This document shows, piece by piece, positions 22,804 through 32,758 of a DNA stretch of 64,000 bases. The first letter of the stretch is position 1, and each line of letters opens with the position of its first letter. The translations under genes and the position numbers were made by a program. This stretch comes from Mucidula mucida (Eukaryota; Basidiomycota; Agaricomycetes; Agaricales; Physalacriaceae), in NCBI GenBank assembly GCA_015501055.1, contig JADNYV010000063.1, forward strand, positions 62,001 to 126,000, in the 5' to 3' direction. The notes below the pieces were generated by a model. It made no database searches and had not been told where the DNA came from. It was given only the letters and a program-made list of their open reading frames with translations.

Positions 22804-24538
22804 TCAACAATGTTGGATACACCTAAAGACGCGCGCGGTGCCCTCGAAAATATGGCCTGTTTTCTTTCTCTTTGATGATCGTCCTTCAGAAACGTCGTTT
22901 TCGACTGCCTGCCCAGGCTCTTGTGAAACTTTTAAATGAATTCTTCGTGTAATAATTCCGTCCAATACCGCCGGGAGTTGCAACTGGATTGTTTTCCGCA
23001 ACCCGTCCATATCCTTCGTGTTTGCCAGAGCATACTCAAGCGAGCGTTGCGTGATGGTGAGATCATATACATCCTCCTTGTTGCGTTTCTCCTGCAGAGT
23101 GGTTCTATCGTGGATATTGTTTTGAAGCGCTAAGCAACGGGCGTCAGAGAACGTGGGGGATCAGTACGATGGGTTGGCATGTACCTTCTTGGGACGCCTT
23201 CACGCCGATCAATGCCTTTTCAAGTTCGCGTATTTGACCTGGAACGGCATCAGCAGGATGCCTTGAGCACAACGTGGCGTCAAATACCAGATTTTGCGGA
23301 TGATTCATCATCGCAAGCTACAACCCTTTGTCTGAGCCCTCTGTTGTCGACCTTCTCGCGCACCAGTTGTACTTTTAGTGATGTCAATTGCTCGTCCTGG
23401 TCTGTGTATATGTGATCAATTTGCGCTTCCGCCAGTAAACAGAACAGCGGCGATTACATACCGCGAAATGTGTTCATCCTTTCGTTAGCATCTACAACAC
23501 CGCTGATCAATATATGGTCCGTCATTAAGGCTCATTGTCCTTACCTTCGACGGATCTCTCTAAGATAGCGATTTGGTTTGTGCTTTCGTGAAGTCCTTGA
23601 AGACGAACGGTAGTAAGTATGGCGTCTGTCAAAAAGCAAGAGAAGCACGCAACGGGATTCTGTATCACGAAGCTTCTCTTGGAGATCTTGAAGGTTTCAG
23701 GATGAGGAAGACGAAAACCAGGTTGGAACCAGGATGAACTGCGCACCGGATAATTGGCTCAAGACGGCACGATTGGCGGCGGTTGGACTTCTGCTCATTA
23801 AAGGTCGGGATACTGATCACTGAGGTCAACAGGGACATCTGATAAGCTTGATTTCGTACGCACCTGTCTTGTCCTCTGAGTCAATGCGCGAATAGACCTT
23901 TTCTTTCCAGCGAAGCGTGCCTACATCGGCGCCCTCCTGCGATGTTGACCTATCACAGTGACTCTGCGACGAGCCTTCAATAGGCTTCTTAGCTCGCCCC
24001 AAGGACTCTTCGGAGTCGCTATCCGGAGGCTGAGATAGCTCGGAAGATACCGCTGAGCCCACTCTCGAGGGTGCCGTGGAAGAACTTGGCGTTTTGAGAG
24101 GGACAAAATAGGTTGTCAGCAAATCTGTATGTACGCGCTCTGACTCCGAGATTGTTGACGACGGGGGTTTAGGGAGCAGAGACGCAAGGACGTCGAACTT
24201 TTGACGTTTGAGTTCTGGCCAGGCGGTCGCGATCCTCTCAAACAGCTCGTCGTCCGACAAACTGCATCGACTTTCCGATGCCAGGCAGACGCTGGACCGA
24301 CACGCCACGTCTTCAAGGGTCCGCTCGCACTTCTTACGTGCATGTTCGCAGGTTTTGCACCGCTTCAGGCTGCTGAGTTATCGGATGTGGTATTGAACAA
24401 GGACGAACCGACCTTGTCTCTGTTTCTAGAAACCCACTTCTTGTTATCGCGCTTCAATCGAAGCTTTTTGTTTTCTCTTTGCATGATGAATTCCAGAGAC
24501 TTGCCGACATATTCTGCTGGTATGATAGGTTCAGACAT
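22804..24538 (-). CDS. Zn2Cys6-like coiled-coil protein D2 (left copy)
   Basis: D-family member. The start is the ATG ending at 24538 (MSEPIIPAEYVGKSLEF). After an intron comes the cysteine cluster LKRCKTCEHARKKCERT, spaced C-x2-C-x6-C-x8-C-x4-C-x6-C. Its first half is strikingly like the basic half of classic Zn2Cys6 regulators. DDELFERIATAWPELKRQKFD follows, the segment shared by all D proteins after the cluster. A Ser/Pro/Thr-rich linker leads into short coiled-coil exons and a lysine/arginine-rich end (SSKRKKTGH). The phase of the first intron is not certain: a GTGGGT donor earlier in the exon gives a continuous frame, while the more obvious GTCGGT donor does not. It is divergent from F-box gene E, 358 bases between starts, and convergent with C. 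Confidence 0.65.
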
Positions 24539-24814
24539 GATCGCAGGAAGAGAGATTGGGGACTTGGTGGGAACTTGCCCAATCCGTATGTGCATACCAA
24601 TAAGGAGGCTTCTCTCCCTTGCTTGATTTCAATGTCACTGGAGTACGAGGCCTCCAAGCGATAAACAGGACACCTGCGCATACATGAACGACAAGTATGT
24701 AAAAGGTATGTTTGACTCCGATTCTACGCATCCTTGTGAGGCCTTCGATTCGACAATTACTGGTGAAAAAACGATTTGAAATCTGGATGACTCTGAAACA
24801 TCTGACTGCAGTCG

Positions 24815-24829
24815 TGCGATCACCTGACC
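24815..24829 (+). promoter_or_regulatory. F-box promoter motif (TGCGATCACCTGACC)
   Basis: Sits in the 358-base divergent promoter between D2 and E, 67 bases before the E start codon. Identical to 11383-11397 before E4 and to its mirror copy before E'. Likely a regulator site for the F-box gene or for the divergent pair. Confidence 0.45.
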
Positions 24830-24896
24830 AGTGAAAAGGGTCAAACACGCGATTGCTTTTTTCCCTCTTGTACCATCACCCTCCCTAGTCAATACA

Positions 24897-27344
24897 ATGG
24901 CTACCCGTCGATCGCAAAGACTTGCCGTCCAAAAGGCCTCCTCTGACGAAAATACCAGTGTACAGCCTAGCAAACCTCAAGCCCACAAAGTCGTCGTCAA
25001 AAAACAAGTCGCGAAGAAACAACCTGAGACCACAAATCAAGAACCGGACAATGTTGAGGACGCGCTTCCTCCAAACCAGCGCCGCCCGAAGACGAAGACT
25101 GCTGTAGCAGCCGCGGCTACGACCGATAGCTGCCCGGCACCGAAGCGTCGTGGCAGGAAAGGTATATTGGAGCAGATAACAGATACTCCGCTTGACGTCT
25201 TGTTTGAGGTGACGACCTATCACTGCAAATCTTTCCCCATATCCTTACCCTCTTGCAGATATTTTCCTACTTGGAGCCGTTTGATCTCTTGCGCTTAAGT
25301 CGCACAACCAAGGACCTTCGAGGACTACTCATGAGCAAATCGTCTGCCTTCGTTTGGGAGAATGCTAGAGCAGGAATGGAGGGCCTACCTCCTATCCTTG
25401 ATGGTTTAAACGACCCTCAGTACGCCAACCTCTTGTTCGACGGGCACTGCCACGTACGTGTCACTCTATATGAACGCGAAACCTATTCAAACCAGTCTTA
25501 TAGAACTGCGGCGCGATGGGGGCAAAGCATGTGCAACTCGAAATACGTATGCGGCTATGCAAGGCCTGTCTGGACGAAGGAGAAATGTATGTATCCCTTA
25601 TTTTGACGATCCGTAAAGCGTGCTCATTCCAGATAGTATGATGTCCTGGACGGCTGTTCACGACGCTCTGACTGATATCGTCGTCGCTCGCGAATTGGTG
25701 ACCCTGGTACCAAAATACATCTTCTCCACCTCGTCTGGAGGCAGAACTTATTACTATGACCGGGCCTCTCTAGTTCAAATTAGCAAGGAATACGCGGCGA
25801 TCAAGAACCAGGCATTACGTGCGAACTTTTCCAGGGAAAAATACCAAGAATACGCTCCTCTTGCACGTGTAGGTGTCACGTTGTTGACCCGTTCGTTCAC
25901 TGACGGTTATCGCTCAGGAATGCGAACCACATCAGGCATGGCTGAAGTCCAGGAAGAACAATCGCACTGAAGAACTTGCTTTGCTGCGTCGCGAAAGACT
26001 CTTTCGGTCAGTTTCAATGACGTCCATCATTTTAAGACGAGCTGAGGTTGCTTTAGTGTGGTCGAACGCCTACGTGCGGATGGATGGGAGGAAGAAGTCA
26101 AGAGCAACTTGGTCCTGAAGACACTTGGAGAGCACAAGCTCGTCAATCAACCGAAGCCATTGACTGACCGCAGTACGTCTTTCACAAGTACATTATCTCG
26201 GCTCGACCGCTTACCAGAATCAGTGTGGCAGAATATGGAATCCAGTGTAGTTGAAGTGATGGAACAGCTTCGTGCCGAGCTTCTCGCAGAGAGGATACGC
26301 ACCGCAGTCTCGCGACGCATCGTTCTTGTGAAGGAGCTCTGCCAACCTCTCATCGACAAAATGCCAGAACTTCCGGCCACGCCGCCTGTTACCATGCTCC
26401 CCATGTTCAACGAGTTTGCAAAACTTATCGCAGAGACTCCTCATGAGGAGGAACTCACAGCAGATCATTTTGCCGCAGCGCTCGACTACCTTCCCACGAG
26501 GTGCGCAAGCTGGAGGCATGTAGAAGAGGGCAAAATGAAGGCGCTTCTCTTGAAGGCCGGTAGGAGTGATGATCTCTCCTTGGTGGCGAACGCGTTCACC
26601 TGCTCCTCTTGTACCCATTTCCCGCCTGTTCTCCATCACCCGTACTTCGCCTCTCACCGTTGTTTCTTTGGCTCCTCGCAAGTTGGTTCTGAGCAAGTAA
26701 AGCCAGTGTGGTATCCCAAATTAGCCGTGGCCATAGACCCGTTCGGACAGAAGGTCTGTAACACAATCATCAAGATGTCCGGTCTTGACCCGACAAGTGC
26801 TACTGCTTCGGACATGGACTCTGCAGATGTATTCTTTACCTGCGAGGAATGCTTCAATACGCAGTATGCCCCCCCTGGAAACCGACATTTGCGACTTATG
26901 CGGTGGCGTGCAGCTATGGTGGGTATCTCAATTCCAAATGATTTGACGTACGATACTGAAGACAGCTCAGAATCATCATCGGAGACATATGAACGATTTG
27001 AAACGTGTAACTGACGAAGATGTCCTTGTCCGGGCTCGCCTCAAAGAGGAGACTGAACTGGCTTCTCGCATGAAGAGCAGTTATGACCGCGAGACGTCTG
27101 TTTGTATTTTGTGCTCGACGGTCCAAGCATCACCTGAGGCTCGCACCGAACATCTGAAGGATATGTACGTGCATTTGATTTTCGTTCGTGCAATTTCTGA
27201 TACCAAGCCTCGTTTAGCCATGGGATTACTAACGATGATGCGAGTTACTTCAAGCTCAGTCAAAAGTCGAAGTCGTTGCTCGAGAAATGCGTCTTTGTCA
27301 AGGAACGGTTTGTTCCAACAGCCAACGTCGGTACTGCGGAATAG
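24897..27344 (+). CDS. F-box protein E (left copy, appears intact)
   Basis: Putative SCF substrate adaptor. The start is the ATG at 24897 (MATRRSQRLAVQK), with an upstream in-frame extension lacking an ATG. A basic disordered N-terminus (APKRRGRKG) leads to the F-box: ITDTPLDVLFE, intron, IFSYLEPFDLLRLSRTTKDLRGLL. Downstream are MRLCKACLDE, a long helical region, a Cys/His-rich segment (CSSCTHFPPVLHHPYFASHRCF, later CEEC) and a C-terminal CILCSTVQASPEAR...H finger-like motif. The last exon ends NVGTAE, TAG at 27344. About nine exons with short introns. No lesion was found, unlike the right copy. It is divergent from D2 and convergent with D1 (223 bases between ends). Confidence 0.8.
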
Positions 27345-27567
27345 GAATTTCCCACATGTCTAGGTCTAGATATCAGCGAGGCGTGGTCCTCGCGTTCTTT
27401 AAAACTTTTTGCTTATGCAGATGCTCGGCCCCGGTGGCCCGTTACAATTCACGACACCTTACGACTGCTGACTTATCAATTGAACGTAGGATACAATAGG
27501 ACGAAACAAGATGTCTACACTGAACGAGCTCAATACTACTACTCTTCCACGAAACCACATGGAGTTA

Positions 27568-29682
27568 TTAGTCTACACCCCTCTGTCGCTTCTTCGCTCT
27601 AGATGCGCCATCGTTGAATTTTACGACCTCGTCCTCTAACTCTACCTCATAATCATTTGTCGCCCATAATTTGACTATCTCGTCGTAGGTGCTCGGTGTT
27701 CGTTCAAGAGCCATATCTCCAACTTCTTGAGCTCTACCAAATGCCTGGATACCACGCTACAGATGCGTGCGGATTGAGGGTCGATGTTGTCGCGGGCGGC
27801 ACGATACGCGGATGCCAATCCGTCACGGAGTTTACTGATAGCGAGGTGTTGGAAGATGATCGACTGATGATATTTGCGGTTTTGGTTTCGCGTATCTAGA
27901 AAGTAAGTCCTCTTTCATGATACGAAAGGAACGAATCAGGAAGCTTACCGCGCAGCGTACGCCCTGACTTCGAAATGAGTTTGTAAGCTGAGTATTGTTG
28001 CTTTCGAGTTCGTCTATGCGGTGACCTATAGAAGCGCCGGTTCATGTACACATACTGGAAGGCAATGTAGATGATACCTTGGTCTGAAGAGGGAAGCCAA
28101 TCATTGTGAACTTGAAGGCCGCGGATTGTTTCAAGAAGACGCACGCTATCGTCTTCGATGGTCTTGATTTCGGCTTCCAACTCGACAGTGCGCATCTGAA
28201 GAACGTTTCTCTGGGCTGAATTCTTCATCAGTGCGACAAGGGGGGGTTGACCAGCAAACATACCAGATTCTGATTGAAACGCTCCTCCAACTCGGAAAAG
28301 GGTCGCCGCATCGTTCTCGGCCTGAAGAGCCTGTGCGTGTCTTTGTAGAGCGTGTAGATCCTCACATAGGGTGGCAATGGAACCGCAGATTGGTCTACTG
28401 TCCGCTTGTCAATGTCCGTGTCCGGCGACATAGCCACATCGTCCTCTTCAATGGAGTGCAATCTCTCAAATTCTCCTTCGAGTTCTTCGTATGAGCATGA
28501 TAGCTGTTGTTACTCTCAAGAAGGGCGTTTCTTTCGGTGCACAAGGAGTCCTTTTCGAGTCGTAAAGCGGCATTCTCCGCCTGGAGGACGTCATGTGGCT
28601 TTTAAGCTCGTTATTTTAATCTGGAAATCATAAATGCACAAATCAAAAACGCAGAACGGTTGCTTACCGAGTACCACCGGGAGTTCAGCAGCAGCCTCCT
28701 CCAAAAGTCGCATCCGCTCGGCGTTAGTCGCCACAGCGGCATCTCTCTCTGCAATTAAAGCTACGATTTTTACATCAGAGAACTGGGTAGTGAAAATCGG
28801 TAGGTAATGCTTACCGAGGATTCTGTTCCAGGTCAGCCGCTGGGGCGAATGGTATCGTATGAATTTAAAATGAAGACCTGGGACTTACCAGCACTCGCCG
28901 AAGCTTCCGACTCTGCCGCAGATTTGGAGGGAAGTGGGGCGAAGGGTGAGTAGGAAGCAAAGGCGGTTGGAAGGTGAGACGGGCGATAATACGAGTATCG
29001 GGGTAGAATGGATGAAGACACGTTGACCATAGTCGATGGGTCAGATAGACCGCGTTCCGGTATGGGAACATTACTTTGGCCATGTCGTTCCGAGTTTGCA
29101 GGGATAGTATGCCCTCCTAATAGATTCGCAAATGGATTGCCTAGAATGAGTACTTCATTGGTTGGTGAGGCGGTCTCCTCTGCGTTCTCTGAGTAGCCTG
29201 GGAGCGCAGCTACATGTGTTACCGGCGTATCCGCACTGCCAACCCCGTTTGACGGGGTCAACATAGACCCTAGTACATCCATCTTGGAGCTTGGAAGCAG
29301 ACACAATAGTTCCTCGGTCCTAATCTCTTTCAAAGCAGCGTCGAAATTGGTCCTGAGGACGTGGGGCCGCGCAGCTTTGACGCGGTCAAAGAGTTCTTCG
29401 TTTATCCTGGAGCAGGGTTCCCCATTCTGTGAGCAGCTCCTTGGTGAGCAATTGAGACGGGTTGCCAAAGAGCGACAAGAACACTTAGTTTCGGAGCAAT
29501 AGGTACATGGCTAAGGAGATTGGTCAGTTTAAAGCATTGATAATTCGAACACGCCGCGTCATACAATGCCGCGCTGGGGGGTTCGTTGTGTTCCATTTCG
29601 ACATCATATTTTGGCTAGGTGGATGAGAGATTGTAAGTATGATAAACCTTTTGAGGTTTTCATCTGAGAACGTCTCGGTCAT
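27568..29682 (-). pseudogene. Zn2Cys6-like coiled-coil protein D1 (left copy, with indels)
   Basis: D-family member. The start is the ATG ending at 29682 (MTETFSDENLKRFIIL). Exon 2 carries CTYC and the cluster spaced C-x2-C-x6-C-x8-C-x4-C-x6-C, then INEELFDRVKAARPHVL. A Ser/Pro-rich linker, coiled-coil exons and the C-terminal TPSTYDEIVK-WATNDYEVELEDE block end at 27568. Compared with D1' on the right arm there is one extra base in the C-run at the end of exon 1 (about 29576-29581), which puts exon 2 out of frame if the same splice sites are used. There is one missing T at about 28377 and a compensating 5-base loss about 95 bases further on. The gene is probably degraded, though alternative splicing cannot be excluded. 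Confidence 0.6.
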
Positions 29683-29957
29683 ACTGCAGTTCTTAGTTTT
29701 GTCAACTTTCAAGTTGATGGTACAAAGACAAGAAGCGCCGACTGATGTCAAGGATATAAAACAATCATGCGCTTCAACTGTTGACGTCGATTTTTCTTGA
29801 CTGAGTACAGCCTCCAACACGGTTCCCACTACCAACCTGGCTTGAGATTTCGCTTTCACTGCTCAAGTACATCGAATTTTGAAGTGCCTTGTCGCGTCGT
29901 GCCGTCTCGGCCGGCAGGGTCGTCATCTGAATACTTGCACCTTCCTCTTTCGCCATC

Positions 29958-31010
29958 ATGGCGGCTGAGTGTGATGTCAAAACCGTCGTGCGTCGCGCAC
30001 TTGACAACGCGCCAACAAATTGGTATGCTCGCCAGTGGATCAAGAACAACCCCACACTAGGCATTGTATGTAATCATATCCACTTTTCTACCTCAGCCAA
30101 CACTGATTGATACCCCCCCTTCCCAAGCCCTGTAACTTCTGCAAAGCGCGAAGCCTGCCTTGCGCACCACGTCTCAGCCGCATACACTGCAGTAATCCCG
30201 ACTGTCTCTCTACCTCTTGCAGTCGCGTGGATGAAGAGCTGTTTTCGCGCATCAAGACTATGCGGCCCGCTCGAGAGAGGGAGGAATTCGACACCGTTCT
30301 GGCTCGCATTCGTACAAAAGACGCGCAGAGCACGCCTTTGACGCTTAGGATTTGCCGTTTTCCAACGCGTGAGATGCCACCGTATCCCAGTCCCATCTCT
30401 AGCTCTACCACCCCCGCGAGCGACGAGGAGGAGGATCCAAGTATGTTACATCTTCATGATATCGTCGTATCTGATCATATGCTCAGCCATACGTGGCGAG
30501 TCCACCAGCAATCCTCCATTTTTCAGCATTTGAACTTGCCACAGATCTTGCGCAAACAGCGTGCGGAAAATCAGGCACTGTTACTAACCGCAGAATGGTT
30601 CTGCAAATCCGTGTCCGGCGACCTAGCCGCATCATTCTCTTCAATGGAGTGCAATCTCCCAAAGCCTCCTTTGAGTTCTTTGTGCTGAGAGCTGTTTCTA
30701 CTCTCAAGAAGAGCGTTTATTTTGCGCCGTCGCTATCCGGAGGATGAGATCGCTCTCTTGAGGGTGCCGTGGAAGGACTTGACGTTTTGAGAGGGACACC
30801 AGCAGATCTGTAAGTACATGCTCTGACTCCGGGTTAGGGGTTTAGGGAGCAGAGATGCAAGAACGTCGAATTTAGTTCTCGCATCCTCTCAAAAAGCTTG
30901 CCATCAGACCAACTAAGTACACTGACTTTCCGATGCCATGGAACGGCACACCACATCTTCAAGGGTCCGCTCGCACTTTGAGTATATGAGTATGTTCGCG
31001 TTTTGGATCT
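29958..31010 (+). pseudogene. Chimeric remnant of Zn2Cys6-like gene D3 (left copy)
   Basis: Exon 1 (29958-30065, 36 codons) reads MAAECDVKTVVRRAL and ends TLGI. Exon 2 has PCNFCKARSLPC, cluster spacing C-x2-C-x6-C-x8-C-x4-C-x4-C, then DEELFSRIKTMRP. Homology to D3' continues to about 30590, then ends in the first coiled-coil exon. From about 30600 to 30725 the sequence instead matches D1 (about 28390-28550) in antisense. From about 30735 to 31000 it matches D2 (about 24010-24350), also antisense. The result is a head of D3 joined to two antisense pieces of its neighbours, so no full product is expected. It is divergent from D1 with 275 bases between starts. Confidence 0.7.
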
Positions 31011-31166
31011 CTTATGGGAAGATGGCTCGGTGTCGATTTGTAATAACCTATAATGTCAATGTCAAGGATGATACTTATAAAATCGGTTCCAGATGGCTTG
31101 CCGGCATCTTGTTTGTGTGCAACACTGGTCAAAGTTGTATACGCTGATGATAGTGCGAGACTCATC

Positions 31167-31236
31167 GACTTCGTAGCTCACATGCGACTGCAGTCAGTCT
31201 ATCGCAGGGTCACGTGTTCAAACCACGTCGAAGTCT
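31167..31236 (+). tRNA. tRNA-like gene with an atypical D/anticodon region
   Basis: GACTTCG at 31167-31173 pairs perfectly with CGAAGTC at 31229-31235. The T arm is perfect: ACGTG, loop TTCAAAC, CACGT at 31212-31228. TAGCTCACATG fits a Pol III A box and GTTCAAACC a B box. Five Ts at 31239-31243 could terminate Pol III. However, only 38 bases lie between acceptor and T arm, about 3 fewer than usual, and no convincing 4-bp D stem or 5-bp anticodon stem with a 7-base loop can be drawn. No anticodon is assigned. Either a pseudogene or an unusual tRNA-derived transcript. Confidence 0.4.
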
Positions 31237-31421
31237 GCTTTTTGCGCCACTTCGCTAACACGTATGTCTTTGATCCATTTTGACCGTATTTTCGAACGAC
31301 AGAGACGAGTCTGCAGTCCTGAGAACGTGTTCCATATTGCGAGGTTCAAAGAAAAGAGTTGTCCTAATGGGTTAACCGCGATGAGTCAGCATCTGCAACT
31401 TTACTTCCTTCCGTCATCCCA

Positions 31422-32525
31422 ATGCCAGAAGTTACTAAGGAGAGCCACAATTCTGGAGAATACATCAAAATCTTCCCAACACATATACCTGTTGAGATTC
31501 TACGTTACATCCTGGAACTTTCCGCCACCATTGATCGAAAAATAACAGCTCGCGCTATCGTGCTTTCATCGAAGTTGTTACGCAGTTGGTGAGTCAGACG
31601 CTTGTACGAACTTGACTTATTAATTAAGGATAGGATAGATCCGATTCTCTATAGGAACATCATCTTGCATTCCACTGAATGTGGTACAGCCTTTGCAGCG
31701 ACGATCAAGGCGCGCCTAGGACGAAACCCCCAGACTATGTTCTTCAAACGGAGTGTCAAATTGCTTTCAATCAGCTCGTACGTCGCTGCCGCCGATATCA
31801 CCTCTGTACTGAACGCATGTACGGGGGTGTCTACTCTACATATGTGGAACCTCGCCGACGAGGATTACCAGGAGCCTAGCGATACTACCCCAATCTCTGC
31901 TCACGACCTTACTTCATTAACCAACCTACGCCACTTTAATTGCACATTCCTACCCACCACGTCTCTTTCCCCCGCTATCACGCATATCACTTTGTCGTGC
32001 AAAGACGCCAGCGACATGCAGACCTTGAATTGGGTACAGCTCTTCCGGCACTGCCCGCTCATCACGCACGTCATGCTGTTTAGCTGGGCAGAAACACGCC
32101 TCGAGCTTGATACGTTTCAAAAGGACCCCGACCCCACGCGCGTAGCTGAAGACATCCTTCGTGCTTATTCCCAGATCCACGACTCCGGGAGTCTGCAACT
32201 GGTCTTTGTGCCCTGGGCGCTCCTCATGCTCTCCCTGGCGCTGATGCCTAATGACTGGGTCGCGGATGCGCGTCCCGTCACATATGGAGATGGGAAGCTC
32301 CTCCTGGTGTATCCTACGAGCGTCCTCGATGATATTGATGAAGACGAGTTTGAGGTTATTGTGGGGACGCAGATGGATCCGGCGGATCTGAGGGATTTGG
32401 AGTCGGAGGAGGGCGATCCGTCGAGGTATATTATGCATATGTTTCCGGGGATTTATGGTGATTTGTGGGAGTTTGTGGAAAGGACTGGGAGGGCGCGCGT
32501 GTTAGGGAGTGGAAAGGTTTCTTGA
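31422..32525 (+). CDS. F-box-like protein (hinge gene)
   Basis: Two-exon gene: 31422-31588 and 31634-32525, joined by a 45-base GTGAGT...TAG intron that completes a tryptophan codon. The start is MPEVTKESHNSG. The region IFPTHIPVEILRYILELSATI followed by SSKLLRSW is the short N-terminal F-box-like motif found in many mushroom proteins. After it come ILYRNIILHS and a leucine-rich body with repeat-like strands (LTNLRHFNCTFLP, AITHITLSCKD, CPLITHVMLF). It is unrelated to the E family beyond the F-box idea. The gene appears intact and lies wholly within the hinge, so it has no mirror copy. Confidence 0.75.
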
Positions 32526-32758
32526 TGTTAGTTAGTGGATATGTATACCGTGCTTATGTTCTCGTATATATATCAATACAAGTACATCATAGCTGGACTC
32601 TCAAAGCACTGCGCGACAGAAATTCGATGATCGCCGGAGGATATAGGTGAAGCGGAACCCGGGCCGCAGTCCGTACTGCTTTTCCAACCACTACCGCCAA
32701 CTGCCCCAGTACGACTTGGACAGGCTCGCTTTTCTCTACGTGTAGACGTATCTAGACG

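Larger units (their letters stand above)
16450..30590. repeat. Left arm of a giant imperfect palindrome
   Basis: Seven genes (A, B, C, D2, E, D1, D3 from outside inward) occur here in mirror order and opposite orientation to those at about 37730-52480. Paired coordinates sum to about 68,912 at the outer end (16684 with 52228) and 68,321 at the inner end (29958 with 38363). Most of the difference is a 631-base transposon in the right arm. The outer end fades around 16450/52480; the inner end breaks sharply near 30590/37730. The hinge is about 7.1 kb. The arms are unevenly alike: 24901-24960 matches the right arm in all 60 bases, whereas the last 63 coding bases of the Hsp70 gene differ at 13. 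Confidence 0.9.

Noticed and set aside
26220..26696. Long antisense frame opposite F-box gene E (also 42290-42766)
   Set aside because: It mirrors the E exon on the other strand, has no start context or domain, and is conserved only because the exon is.
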